Shown here one piece after another: positions 1-10,795 of a stretch of DNA of 64,000 nucleotides (position 1 is the first letter of the stretch; every line of letters starts with the position of its first letter). The notes beneath the pieces are model-generated. The model had not been told where the DNA came from. It saw nothing but the letters and a program-made list of their open reading frames with translations, and did not search any database. The stretch is from Planctobacterium marinum. Its GTDB lineage: Bacteria > Pseudomonadota > Gammaproteobacteria > Enterobacterales > Alteromonadaceae. The position numbers and the translations under genes were made by a program. The DNA lies in NCBI RefSeq assembly GCF_036322805.1, contig NZ_AP027272.1:1736001-1800000 (forward strand). The letters run 5' to 3'.

Positions 1-3000
1 AATGTTATCGACGCAGTGCGTTGGGTGCTTGGTGAAAGTTCCGCCAAGAATCTGCGTGGTGACGCCATGACAGATGTCATTTTTAACGGATCTTCTTCCC
101 GAAAACCAGTATCTCAATGCAGTGTTGAACTGGTGTTTGACAATAGCAGTCAGCGCATACAAGGTGAATACGCCGCATTCAACGAAATCTCGGTCAAGCG
201 AGTAGTAACTCGTGATGCTCAATCAAATTACTATCTGAACAGTACTCGTTGTCGTCGTCGAGATGTCACGGATTTATTCCTGGGAACCGGCTTGGGGCCT
301 CGCAGCTATGCCATCATAGAGCAGGGCATGATTTCCCGTTTGATCGAATCGAAGCCGCAAGAGCTACGGGTTTTTATTGAAGAAGCTGCTGGGGTTTCTA
401 AATACAAGGAGCGCCGTCGCGAAACGGAAAATCGCATTCGTCATACCCGAGATAACCTGGACCGCTTGGGAGATGTACGTACTGAGTTGGGACAGCAACT
501 GGATAAGTTGCAGCGTCAGGCATCGGCTGCCAAACGTTACACTGAGTTAAAGGCCAAAGAACGCACTTATAAAGGCCAGCTGGCAGCGATCCGTTGGTTA
601 AAGCACGGTGATAAAATCGCACAACTGGAACAACAGGTAAACGTTCAGGAATCAGATATCGAGGCATTTATTGCCAAACAGCGTGGCGATGAAAAGGAAA
701 TCACCAGCCTTAAAGAGCAGCAGCAAGAGGTAAAGCAGCAGATTGCTGACCTGCAACATCAGTTTTATCTGGTGGGCAATGAAATAACCCGGCTTGAACA
801 AAACAAAATTTTTCGCATCCAGCGGGAGAGCCAGTTAAACGAAGAAATTGGCACGGCAGAATCGCTGGCTGAAGAACTGTCACTACGCCTTGAAGAATTG
901 CAAGAACAGTCAGTGCTGGTGCAAGAACAATTGGAGCTATTAGAGCCGGAAGCGGAAATCATGGGTGAAGCTTTGCTGGATGCTGAGGAAAACCTCAATC
1001 GCTTGCAAGAGCAATGGCTGGATAAACAGAAGGAGTGGCGTAGCACCGATCAGCAATTTACTCATTTAAAACAGCAAGCACAAAATCGGCACAGTAAAAT
1101 CCAGGGATTGTTGCAGATTCAATTGCGCACTGAGCAGCGTATCAATGAGCTTCGCCGGGAGTTAAAGGAAGGCATTGCTCCTGAATTGGAAAATGAGTTG
1201 CAAGAGGCGCAACTAAAGAGCGAACAGCTGCAGCAGGCACAAGATGAAACTCAGGCCGATTATGCATCCCTCAGTTCAGAGCGATTTGCTCTGCAAGAGG
1301 AGCACAAAAGTCTCAGTGAAGAAAGGGAGCTGCAACACAAACGCTTGCACAAATTGGAATCGCAATTAGAGAATCTCAAGCAAACGCTAGAAAAACAATT
1401 TAAAGCACAAGGTGATGAGCAGGAATGGTTAGCACAACAGGATAACACTACCCCGTTTTGGGACTACATTCAGGTTGAGTCAGAATGGCAATATGCCGTC
1501 GAGACCGCCATGCAACTCTTCTCTGATGCTTGGTTAATGGAAAATATTGGACCTAATACGCTACCGGATGGTTTGAAAGTGTTCAGTCGGGAGCAGATGT
1601 CCATAGAAAAGTTATCGGGTACTCTGGCTGAAAAATGTTTGAGTGAACAAGTACCTCAATGGCTAAATACCGTGTTAGTGGCCCAAGATGACACAGATGC
1701 AAAATCTAAGTTGCAAGGCATACAACCGGGACAAACAGTGGTCACTGCCACTGGTCATTGGTATGGCATCGATTGGTGTATCGCAGGTTTGAATCGTCGC
1801 CATCACCGCCCATTGGAGCAAAAAGCGCAGATCAATGAGTTGCAACAACAAATAGAGCAGCACAATGTACTGGTGAATAACCTCGATGAGCAATATCAGC
1901 GGCAGGTCAGTGAGCTGGAAGACAAAAGCGTTCGCATTCGCGAAACCGAAATGGATTTGCAGTCTAATAAACTGGAACTTCAGCATCTAGCACAGCAAAT
2001 TAAGCTTCTGCAAAATCAGCAATTGCAACATCAGCAAAAACAAAGTCGCTTGCATCAAGAACTGGCGCAGCAGGAAGAGCAGCTAGAAGAAGAAAAGCTG
2101 CAATTGGAAGATCTGGCCATGGAAGTAGAGGAGCTGGAGGAACAAATTGAGCAATTAGAAGCGGGGCACGGCGATATTGAGGTGCAACGAACTCGCTTTG
2201 AAGAGCAGTTAGAAATTGCTCGAATGGGGGTGGAGAACACCCGTACCAAACAACACAGCATCGCCCTTAAACTGCAGGATTTGCGATTTCAGGCCGACGC
2301 TAATCGTAATAAGTTGCATACAGGGCAGGTGGAGTCCACGCGCAATCAGGAAAAATTAACCAGACTTCATAAAGAACTTGAAGAGTTAATGGTACCCGGA
2401 GAAGGGCAGCAGGGCAAGCTGGATGTGCTGTTGCGAGAAAAGCAATCTCTTGCGGATTCGCAAACGCAGTACAATCAACAGTTACAGCACATTGAGGAGC
2501 AATTAGCTGACGCTGAGAAAGGTCAGGTGGGCGTGCAGCAGCAAGTAGAGAAAATGCGTGCCGAAGTACAATCATTGCAACTTGAAATCGAGCGAAATCG
2601 CACCAGAGCGAACACTTTTGTCGAGCAGCTACAAGAGATGCAGCAGTCCTTAAAGCAAATTCTGGAACAACTTCCACAAGAATACGATGAAGAGCAATGG
2701 CGTCAGGAGCTGGAAAAAACGACTTCGGCCTTGCAAAAGCTAGGCGCTGTTAATTTAGCCGCAGTGGATGAGTTTGAAGTGCAATCGGAGCGCAAGCAAC
2801 ATTTAGATACACAAAACGCGGATCTGGAAGCGGCTTTGGAAACCCTCGAAAATGCTATCAGGAAAATTGATAAAGAGACGCGAACTCGCTTTAAAGAAAC
2901 TTTCGATAAAGTTAATGAAGATGTCAAAATGCTGTTTCCAAAAGTATTTGGCGGTGGTGCGGCATGGTTAGAACTCACAGGCGAAGATCTGTTGGAAACC

Positions 3001-3354
3001 GGGGTGACCATAATGGCCCGACCTCCCGGCAAGAAAAACAGTACAATTCATCTGCTTTCTGGTGGAGAAAAAGCTTTGACCGCTTTATCATTGGTGTTTG
3101 CGATTTTTCGATTAAATCCGGCGCCTTTTTGTTTGCTGGATGAGGTGGATGCACCACTGGATGATGCCAATGTTGGCAGATTCTGTAAATTGGTTTCCGA
3201 AATGTCGAAAACCGTACAGTTTATTTTTATAACCCATAATAAAATTGCGATGGAAATGGCTTATCACCTTACTGGTGTTACTATGGCGGAACCGGGGGTA
3301 TCCCGGATTGTTGCCGTGGATGTTGAAGAAGCTGTAGCTATCGCAAATGCATAA
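1..3354 (+). CDS. smc: Chromosome segregation ATPase SMC (5' truncated)
   Basis: SMC is the coiled-coil ATPase core of the bacterial condensin that compacts and segregates chromosomes, working with ScpA and ScpB. The window opens inside the gene: the first codons read NVIDAVRWVLGESSAKN, which directly follow the Walker A region, so about 40 N-terminal residues lie upstream of base 1. About 1117 residues are visible. They comprise the rest of the N-terminal ATPase half, a long Gln/Glu/Leu-rich coiled coil, a hinge around residues 480-610, the returning coiled coil, and the C-terminal half with signature LLSGGEKALTALSL and Walker B FCLLDEVDAPLDD. No frame disruption is visible. It sits 59 bp upstream of zipA, the usual smc-zipA-ligA order. 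SMC rather than MukB fits a gammaproteobacterium outside the enteric/Vibrio group. Confidence 0.97.
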   Translation, partial: NVIDAVRWVLGESSAKNLRGDAMTDVIFNGSSSRKPVSQCSVELVFDNSSQRIQGEYAAFNEISVKRVVTRDAQSNYYLNSTRCRRRDVTDLFLGTGLGPRSYAIIEQGMISRLIESKPQELRVFIEEAAGVSKYKERRRETENRIRHTRDNLDRLGDVRTELGQQLDKLQRQASAAKRYTELKAKERTYKGQLAAIRWLKHGDKIAQLEQQVNVQESDIEAFIAKQRGDEKEITSLKEQQQEVKQQIADLQHQFYLVGNEITRLEQNKIFRIQRESQLNEEIGTAESLAEELSLRLEELQEQSVLVQEQLELLEPEAEIMGEALLDAEENLNRLQEQWLDKQKEWRSTDQQFTHLKQQAQNRHSKIQGLLQIQLRTEQRINELRRELKEGIAPELENELQEAQLKSEQLQQAQDETQADYASLSSERFALQEEHKSLSEERELQHKRLHKLESQLENLKQTLEKQFKAQGDEQEWLAQQDNTTPFWDYIQVESEWQYAVETAMQLFSDAWLMENIGPNTLPDGLKVFSREQMSIEKLSGTLAEKCLSEQVPQWLNTVLVAQDDTDAKSKLQGIQPGQTVVTATGHWYGIDWCIAGLNRRHHRPLEQKAQINELQQQIEQHNVLVNNLDEQYQRQVSELEDKSVRIRETEMDLQSNKLELQHLAQQIKLLQNQQLQHQQKQSRLHQELAQQEEQLEEEKLQLEDLAMEVEELEEQIEQLEAGHGDIEVQRTRFEEQLEIARMGVENTRTKQHSIALKLQDLRFQADANRNKLHTGQVESTRNQEKLTRLHKELEELMVPGEGQQGKLDVLLREKQSLADSQTQYNQQLQHIEEQLADAEKGQVGVQQQVEKMRAEVQSLQLEIERNRTRANTFVEQLQEMQQSLKQILEQLPQEYDEEQWRQELEKTTSALQKLGAVNLAAVDEFEVQSERKQHLDTQNADLEAALETLENAIRKIDKETRTRFKETFDKVNEDVKMLFPKVFGGGAAWLELTGEDLLETGVTIMARPPGKKNSTIHLLSGGEKALTALSLVFAIFRLNPAPFCLLDEVDAPLDDANVGRFCKLVSEMSKTVQFIFITHNKIAMEMAYHLTGVTMAEPGVSRIVAVDVEEAVAIANA

Positions 3355-3413
3355 ACCTGGTAACGCACATAATAAAAATACGAAGCGTTGAATAACAAAG
3401 GGTGACCATTTAA

Positions 3414-4700
3414 ATGGATGAATTCCGACTTGCGCTAATAGGTATAGGTATTTTTGCCATTGCCGGCATTCTGGCCCATGGCATGTGGACAATTAGAAAG
3501 AACAACAAGGCGAAACAAGACGCTGAAAATGAGGCAATGAGGCGGGATGAGCCTGATTTTGTGATCAGTGATGATGATCCGCTGCTTTTTGGTGAACAGG
3601 AGTTTGCAGAACATCCGGCAAATGGGCAGGGTGAATCGGTGCAACAAGAACCGATTGCGGATAGTGCTGATGAGTATGATCCGTTAGTAGGAGATCAGCC
3701 ACTTTATGCTGCATCTGATGTAGATACGCCTGTTGTCAAGCCATCGCGTCCTGAGCCGCCGGTCACCGAGACTGTCAACGAGAGTTACGATGAAGACGGT
3801 ATCGGTGCTGTACGTGTGGTAGCTGAGAAGCCAGCTGCTTCAGCGCCTGCAAAGGCCACTATTCCAGCTCCCGAACCCAAGGTGGAAGTTGCAGAAGAAC
3901 TACCGGAGCCACCATCCAGTTTGCTGCGCAAAGAAGACAGCGGTGAGAGTCATAGAAAAGTGTCAGTAGACGATATTCCAATGATCGACACATCTATCGA
4001 TATCGAAGAAATGCCGCGTCGCGCTAGTGCATTAAAAAGTGAACATACCCGCACTGAAGTGGTGGGTGGCAATAAAATGGGACGCAGTACCGAGTCGATA
4101 GCGGACAAAGCCAGAAAGCTGGTAGGTCGCAAATCAGACGAGCCAGTTGCGAAGCCGAAAAAGTCCAAAGCGGCGGATAAAGACAAAGATCAAATCGGTT
4201 TGGATTTGGAAACTTCACCTGAGCGAGAGTCACTGGAAGCCGCAGATAAAAGCGCACAAGACGCGCCGCAAAGTGAAGTGTTGATCCTCAATGTCAGGGT
4301 GCCCGAGGGCAAGGTGATCCATGGTGCAGCCTTATTGCCATCATTACTGACCTTGGGATTTAAGTTTGGTGAGCACAACATGTTTCATCGCCATGCTGCC
4401 AGCAATGGTAAAGGCCCCAGGTTGTTCACCTTAGCGAATATGTTCAATCCGGGTACCTTTGATATCGACAATATGGAAAACTTCAACACACGAGGTTTGT
4501 CGTTATTTATGACCTTACCTATTGATGCTGATGCCCATCAGGTATTCAACATGATGCACAATGCTGCCCGAAAACTGGCTGACGAGTTCGGTGCTCAGGT
4601 ACTGGATGGTCGCCGTAGCGTGCTAACGAAGCAAAGTTTGCAACAATATGTTGAGAAAATCAGAGAATTTGAGCGTCGCCGGATGATCCGCCGCGCCTAA
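3414..4700 (+). CDS. zipA: Cell division protein ZipA
   Basis: ZipA anchors the FtsZ ring to the inner membrane and stabilises it early in division. The 428 residues show the expected order. There is an N-terminal membrane anchor (about residues 5-25) with almost nothing outside it, then a basic stretch. A long acidic and Pro/Ala/Lys-rich linker follows to about residue 280, and then a C-terminal FtsZ-binding domain of about 135 residues beginning near VLILNVRVPEGKVIHG. The ATG at 3414 is preceded by a purine-rich AAAGGGTGA. The linker is longer than in E. coli ZipA (328 residues), which is common in marine gammaproteobacteria. It lies between smc and ligA, and a terminator follows it. Confidence 0.95.
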   Translation: MDEFRLALIGIGIFAIAGILAHGMWTIRKNNKAKQDAENEAMRRDEPDFVISDDDPLLFGEQEFAEHPANGQGESVQQEPIADSADEYDPLVGDQPLYAASDVDTPVVKPSRPEPPVTETVNESYDEDGIGAVRVVAEKPAASAPAKATIPAPEPKVEVAEELPEPPSSLLRKEDSGESHRKVSVDDIPMIDTSIDIEEMPRRASALKSEHTRTEVVGGNKMGRSTESIADKARKLVGRKSDEPVAKPKKSKAADKDKDQIGLDLETSPERESLEAADKSAQDAPQSEVLILNVRVPEGKVIHGAALLPSLLTLGFKFGEHNMFHRHAASNGKGPRLFTLANMFNPGTFDIDNMENFNTRGLSLFMTLPIDADAHQVFNMMHNAARKLADEFGAQVLDGRRSVLTKQSLQQYVEKIREFERRRMIRRA

Positions 4701-4716
4701 ACTTATAAAGTTTTAA

Positions 4717-4740
4717 AGGCAGCGCAATGCTGCCTCTTTT
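4717..4740 (+). terminator. Rho-independent terminator after zipA
   Basis: AGGCAGC (4717-4723), loop GCAAT, GCTGCCT (4729-4735), then CTTTT. It separates smc-zipA transcription from ligA, which starts 38 bp downstream. Confidence 0.75.
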
Positions 4741-4769
4741 CCCTATTAAATTACATTACGACAAGGTAA

Positions 4770-6815
<2,046 letters not shown>

Positions 6816-6826
6816 TCTTTCATTAT

Positions 6827-6850
6827 GGCCTGAAAATCTGTTTTCAGGCC
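6827..6850 (+). terminator. Hairpin terminator after ligA
   Basis: Perfect 10-bp stem GGCCTGAAAA / TTTTCAGGCC with a TCTG loop, 12 bp after the ligA stop. The following run (AATCTCTTC) is only moderately T-rich, so termination efficiency is uncertain. Confidence 0.6.
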
Positions 6851-6888
6851 AATCTCTTCAAATATGTAAACAAATTCGGGTATGTATC

Positions 6889-6915
6889 TAAATCCCTAAT
6901 ACTGCCTGCCGATAC
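6889..6915 (+). promoter_or_regulatory. Sigma-28 (FliA) promoter of the orphan flagellin
   Basis: TAAA (6889-6892), a 15-bp spacer, then GCCGATAC (6908-6915). This matches the FliA consensus TAAA-N15-GCCGATAA at all but the last base. It points at the flagellin gene, which starts about 200 bp downstream. The 6916-7126 stretch would therefore be an unusually long untranslated leader. I see no other gene in it, only GT-rich degenerate repeats such as TGTTGCGTC. Confidence 0.8.
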
Positions 6916-7126
6916 CCTTGTTGAGGAAGGTAGTGTTTTCTCCACCTAATATCATTGCGCGTTGTGAGGACGAGCAACGATTCTTAAATTAAATTTCTGC
7001 GGTTTGCGCCTGCGACTGTTCGGTGAGTCGAGCGTGTGGCGCTGTTGTATATTGCGTCAGCAACTGTGTGGTGTGTTGCGTCTGTTGCAAGCTCAGAAAT
7101 ATGCTGTTGGTTAACAGGAGACCAAT

Positions 7127-7951
7127 GTGACCTTGTTCGTGAATACGAACGTGTCAGCCTTGATTGCTCGAAACACCCTGTTTGATGCGGGTTCTGTGCT
7201 GGATGTTTCTTATGAAAGGCTGTCATCGGGCTTGCGTATTAACAGAGCTGCGGATGATGCCGCAGGATTGCAGGTGATCACTAAGTTTGAGGCTCAACGT
7301 GATGGCCTGCAGCAAAGTGTGCGCAACGCAAATGACGCAATTTCCATGACGGAAGTTGCAGAAGGCTCACTAAAAGAAGTCACGGACTCTCTGCAGCGCA
7401 TCAGACAGTTGGCTATCCAGTCTCAAAGTGGTATCAATGGCTCCGCTGAACGCACCGCCATACAGCAAGAAATCACCGCGTTAACGTCAGAAATGAGCAG
7501 GGTGGTGTCGGACACCAACTTTGCCGGCAATGCGGTACTGTCAGGTGATTATTCGGCGGCTTTTCAGATTGGTGCTTTTGCGGGTCAATCCATTTCCATT
7601 AACCTGTCACGCACTGGTGGCTTTGGTCCCTCCGGTATCGGCGTGGGAAATGTAGATGTTACGACCTTCGGTGGCGCTTCTTCCGCACTTGCGGCAATAG
7701 ATGGTGCCGTTTCTGCCATCGGCACTGAGCGGGCAAAGTTAGGCGCACTTACCAATCGTTTTCAATCCACCATTCGCAATCTCACCGAAGTTTCCGCAAA
7801 CCTTGCTTCTTCCATGAGTCGGATACAGGATGCCGATTACGCCTCAGAAGCCTCTGAATTAACCCGCAATCAAATTATTCAGCAAGCCACTATCGCTGTG
7901 CTCGGGCAGGCCAATAGCACGCCTCAGACGGCGTTGTCTCTATTATTATAA
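7127..7951 (+). CDS. Flagellin (orphan, short form)
   Basis: This is a structural subunit of the flagellar filament. The 274 residues keep the conserved terminal D0/D1 helices. The N-terminus has NTNVSALIARN, LSSGLRINRAADDAAGL and NDAISMTEVAEGSL. The C-terminus has SRIQDADYASEASELTRNQI followed by QQATIAVLGQAN. The central surface-exposed D2/D3 region is almost absent, giving a minimal flagellin. Start is GTG 7127, preceded by AGGAG six bases upstream; a nearby ATG (7125) is out of frame. No other flagellar gene is in the window, so this copy lies outside the main flagellar cluster, yet a FliA promoter drives it. It could be a minor or alternative filament subunit. Family assignment is firm; the specific role is inference. 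Confidence 0.9.
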   Translation: MTLFVNTNVSALIARNTLFDAGSVLDVSYERLSSGLRINRAADDAAGLQVITKFEAQRDGLQQSVRNANDAISMTEVAEGSLKEVTDSLQRIRQLAIQSQSGINGSAERTAIQQEITALTSEMSRVVSDTNFAGNAVLSGDYSAAFQIGAFAGQSISINLSRTGGFGPSGIGVGNVDVTTFGGASSALAAIDGAVSAIGTERAKLGALTNRFQSTIRNLTEVSANLASSMSRIQDADYASEASELTRNQIIQQATIAVLGQANSTPQTALSLLL

Positions 7952-7957
7952 TTATAG

Positions 7958-8749
7958 CTACAGAATGATTTCTCCAGTCAGATACTTTTTGGTGTAGCCT
8001 GAAACTATTACATTGTTTTCTTGCACTTCACAATAAAGCGTGCCACCGCGGCGTGAAGCTTGATGGGCTAAGAGGTTGCTTTTGCCCAGTTGTTTCGCCC
8101 ACCAAGGTGCCAGACTGGCATGAATTGAGCCGGTCACTGGGTCCTCGTCGCCACCATTAGCTGGCCAGAAATAGCGGGAAACAAAGTCATAATTTTCGGC
8201 AGGGGCAGAAACCACTAAATCCAAAGGTGCTAATTGTTTGAGTTGTTCTAAATCGGGTTGGCAATTATAAATGGCTTGTTCATTGTCATAAATAGCATGC
8301 CAGGCCTGTACGCTGCGCAGTATTTTAACGGGGGGCTCAGGAAGTGCTTGTAGTAGAGCGTGTGGTATGGCTTCTGGTGATTCAAGAGTCCGAATCGGGA
8401 AGGTCATGCTAATTTTGCCATCTGGTTTTTTTTCAATAATTAAGTCGCCGACACTGCTGGTTTTAAAACGCAAGCGGGTCAGTGTTGGTTGTGTTTCGAA
8501 AATCACTGAGCTTGCCGCCAGGGTGGCATGACCACAAAAGTCGATTTCAGTTAGAGGAGAGAACCATCTTATCGCATATTCTGCGTAATTGTGTTGCACC
8601 AAAAAAGCCGTTTCTGCCAGGTTATTTTCACTGGCAATTTTTTGCATGAGGTCATCGCTATACCATTCATTACGGATCACTACTGCTGCGGGGTTACCGG
8701 CAAACAGTTGTTCAGTAAAGGCATCAACTATGTGAATACTCTGGGTCAT
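7958..8749 (-). CDS. PhzF family isomerase-like protein
   Basis: Members of the PhzF/diaminopimelate-epimerase-fold family catalyse isomerisations; many are uncharacterised housekeeping proteins unrelated to phenazines. Family landmarks are the N-terminal HIVDAFTEQLFAGNPAAVV, the catalytic-type Glu in SENNLAETAFLV, RWFSPLTEIDFCGHATLA, and the C-terminal DPVTGSIHASLAPWW. I chose the second Met (8749, MTQSIHIVDAF, 263 aa) because a GGAG lies eight bases upstream of it; the upstream ATG at 8767 has no such site. It is convergent with the flagellin gene, only 6 bp apart. There is no phenazine pathway nearby, so a role in phenazine synthesis is not supported. Confidence 0.87.
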   Translation of the reverse strand: MTQSIHIVDAFTEQLFAGNPAAVVIRNEWYSDDLMQKIASENNLAETAFLVQHNYAEYAIRWFSPLTEIDFCGHATLAASSVIFETQPTLTRLRFKTSSVGDLIIEKKPDGKISMTFPIRTLESPEAIPHALLQALPEPPVKILRSVQAWHAIYDNEQAIYNCQPDLEQLKQLAPLDLVVSAPAENYDFVSRYFWPANGGDEDPVTGSIHASLAPWWAKQLGKSNLLAHQASRRGGTLYCEVQENNVIVSGYTKKYLTGEIIL

Positions 8750-8865
8750 CGAGTCGCTCCGAGGCATTATTATTAGTTAAATATTACAAATTTTCGCAAA
8801 CTAAAACAGATATTTAGTGTAACGTTCTTAGTCTTCAAATACATTAACATGAAGTGCAAATACTG

Positions 8866-9444
8866 ATGAACGATCCTACTGCCATGGTGGCTGAAATTTG
8901 GCAGCAAGCCAGGCAACATCCACTGCTTAAACAAAAGAGCGTCATCTGTATTTCTACTATCGATTCTGATGGTTTTCCCGATGCACGCTTCGTGGATTTA
9001 AAACAGGTCAACTCCCAAGGATTTACCATTTGCAGCGGTTATCAGTCGGACAAAGGAAGGGCGATAGCAGCATGTGACAAAGTGGCACTCACTGCCTGGT
9101 GGGAGCCGGTGGGCTATCAGATCAGAATACAGGGCCGGGCCACAAAAATCAGTGATGCTTTGGCACAGCAATATTGGCAAAGTCGCAACCACAGTGCACA
9201 AGTCATCTCCAGTAGGTTTCAGCAAAGCGAGCCATGTGTCTCTATTGATACGGTAAAACAGCAATTCCTTGATGCGCAGGCATTGCTGCATGACAAATCC
9301 ATCCCAAGACCGAAAAGTTGGGGAGGCTACTGTGTAGAGCCTAAACGAATCGAACTGTTGAAATTTGAGGATTCGCGCTTGCATTTAAGGCACAACTTCA
9401 CAAAACTGTCAGACCAATGGCAGTGCCAAATTTTACAACCCTGA
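8866..9444 (+). CDS. Pyridoxamine 5'-phosphate oxidase family protein
   Basis: This is an FMN-binding split-barrel protein of the PNPOx family; PdxH makes pyridoxal phosphate from PNP or PMP. It aligns over its full 192 residues, including the dimerisation-type C-terminus PRPKSWGGYCVEPKRIELLKF (compare PdxH P-x-WGG-x-x-x-x-P). The substrate-binding RLHDR motif of PdxH is replaced by RLHLRHNF, and the protein is shorter at the N-terminus. Pyridoxal phosphate synthesis is therefore plausible but not shown. The start is ambiguous between GTG 8854 and ATG 8866; neither has a strong ribosome site. It is followed at 13 bp by a GNAT gene, probably co-transcribed. Confidence 0.75.
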   Translation: MNDPTAMVAEIWQQARQHPLLKQKSVICISTIDSDGFPDARFVDLKQVNSQGFTICSGYQSDKGRAIAACDKVALTAWWEPVGYQIRIQGRATKISDALAQQYWQSRNHSAQVISSRFQQSEPCVSIDTVKQQFLDAQALLHDKSIPRPKSWGGYCVEPKRIELLKFEDSRLHLRHNFTKLSDQWQCQILQP

Positions 9445-9456
9445 CTGAGAGTAACT

Positions 9457-9933
9457 ATGAACACCGTGCCGGATGAGCAAGAGCCAGAACAAGCAACAGC
9501 GCAAAAGCTTGAATTGAGTGACGACAAGCAGTTATTGGATGTAGAGTTAATCCATCACTTTCTCAGCCAGCACAGCTATTGGGCAAAGGGTATTTCGTTG
9601 GAAAGAGTGGTGGTGTCCTTAGAAAACTCATTGTGTATTGGTGCCTATTTGGGTAAACAACAAGTGGGATTTGTCAGAGTGATCACCGACTACGCCACAT
9701 ACGCCAATATCAAAGACGTGTTTGTGGTTCCAGAGTACCGAGGTAATGGCATCTCCCGAGAATTAATGCGCTTTACCTTGGCTCATCCTCACTTGCAGGG
9801 CTTGCGACGTATTACATTGACTTCTACAGGCGCGCGAGGCTTGTATGAAAAGTTCGGCTTTACGGCGTTGCAACATCCCGAAACTTACATGGAGATCCAC
9901 AATCCGGGTGTCTATCAAAAACAGTCTAAATAA
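9457..9933 (+). CDS. GNAT family N-acetyltransferase
   Basis: This is a probable acetyl-CoA-dependent acetyltransferase with unknown acceptor. The acetyl-CoA pyrophosphate-binding motif A reads VFVVPEYRGNGISRELM (Arg/Gln-x-x-Gly-x-Gly/Ala form), around residues 88-104, and motif B is GARGLYEKFGF near residue 125. The first 20 residues are acidic/Gln-rich and not part of the fold. It lies 13 bp after the PNPOx-like gene on the same strand. The length of 158 aa is typical. Confidence 0.85.
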   Translation: MNTVPDEQEPEQATAQKLELSDDKQLLDVELIHHFLSQHSYWAKGISLERVVVSLENSLCIGAYLGKQQVGFVRVITDYATYANIKDVFVVPEYRGNGISRELMRFTLAHPHLQGLRRITLTSTGARGLYEKFGFTALQHPETYMEIHNPGVYQKQSK

Positions 9934-10010
9934 AATCAATTTTAGGTTGATTTATTTACCTTTTTGATCTAGCTTTAGTTGAATGTAAACCACAATCAAG
10001 AGCGCAAAGG

Positions 10011-10349
10011 ATGGCAGGTTTTATCATCGCAACCTACAACATAGTGGATCAACTTAATTACCAACGTTATCTGGAATTGGTCAGGCCAACGTTGGAGTCC
10101 TTTGATGGCGAGGTACTGGTCGCGGACTATGATAGTGAACCACTTGAAGGCACACCACCAATGGTCAGCATCGTTATCCGTTTTGCCAGTAAAGCTATTG
10201 CTAAAGCCTGGTACACTTCAGTGCAGTACCAAGACATAATCCATCTACGTGTGGATACCACTGTAGGTTCAGCGGTACTGACAGAAGCGTATCAGTATGC
10301 AGAACCACCTTCGGCTTTAAAAACATCTCAGAATTCGTTGGCGGGTTAA
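10011..10349 (+). CDS. DUF1330 family protein
   Basis: A 112-residue ferredoxin-like (dimeric alpha-beta barrel) protein of the DUF1330 type. The recognisable pattern is an initial strand GFIIATYNIVD, then YLELVRPTLESFDGEVLVADYDSEPLEG, an I-V-I-R-F strand followed by AKAWYTSVQYQDIIHLR, and a last strand near DTTVGSAVLTE. The function of the family is unknown. It is a standalone gene between the GNAT gene and a membrane protein gene. Confidence 0.8.
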   Translation: MAGFIIATYNIVDQLNYQRYLELVRPTLESFDGEVLVADYDSEPLEGTPPMVSIVIRFASKAIAKAWYTSVQYQDIIHLRVDTTVGSAVLTEAYQYAEPPSALKTSQNSLAG

Positions 10350-10417
10350 GAAAGTACCAAACTGGCCGTTAATAATAGATAATTACCTTTGCCACTCAGC
10401 AGTTCAGGAGGGCAATT

Positions 10418-10795
10418 ATGGCCAAAACGTGGGACGGTGTTGACCGCAGAACCACTTCCAAAAAGCACGATTTGTTTTATCGCTTATCACGTGTAGGCAA
10501 TATCCTGTCGTGGATCTTGTTTGTCAGTGGCCTGGTGGTGCTTCATTATGCCAGACCAGAACGAATTTCTGGAGTACAGCGTTACTGGGGCGTAACCGGC
10601 AGAGAAGAGTGGAATGATGCCTTATTGCCTTGGTTATACGGGCTATTTAGCCTTTGCATTTTGTTCAGTATTTCTATGTTGCTTTTGCGCAAATACCGCA
10701 GCCGCCGACAAAACGAAAAATGGGCCAGTGGCTTAGTGTTCTTGATCGTTATTGCTTCAGCGTTTGTTGCATGGGTGTATCAGGCTGTTGCCTGA
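10418..10795 (+). CDS. Small three-segment membrane protein, unknown function
   Basis: A 125-residue protein with a cytoplasmic-looking N-terminus containing DGVDRRTT. Three hydrophobic segments follow at about residues 29-46, 70-89 and 104-123, with a basic loop RKYRSRRQNEKW before the last. The ATG is preceded by a strong AGGAGG, which supports real expression. I do not recognise the family. Its 3' end overlaps the 3' end of bioA by 16 bp (convergent). Confidence 0.65.
   Translation: MAKTWDGVDRRTTSKKHDLFYRLSRVGNILSWILFVSGLVVLHYARPERISGVQRYWGVTGREEWNDALLPWLYGLFSLCILFSISMLLLRKYRSRRQNEKWASGLVFLIVIASAFVAWVYQAVA

Noticed and set aside
398-3492. Several long minus-strand frames opposite smc
   Set aside because: Low-complexity Ser/Cys/Leu-rich translations typical of the antisense of Gln/Glu-rich coiled coil codons.
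6984-7226. Minus-strand frame across the flagellin leader
   Set aside because: It overlaps the sigma-28-driven leader and start of the flagellin gene, and its composition looks like antisense of repeats.
7958-8749. Phenazine biosynthesis gene
   Set aside because: The PhzF fold is shared by many unrelated proteins, and there are no other phz genes.
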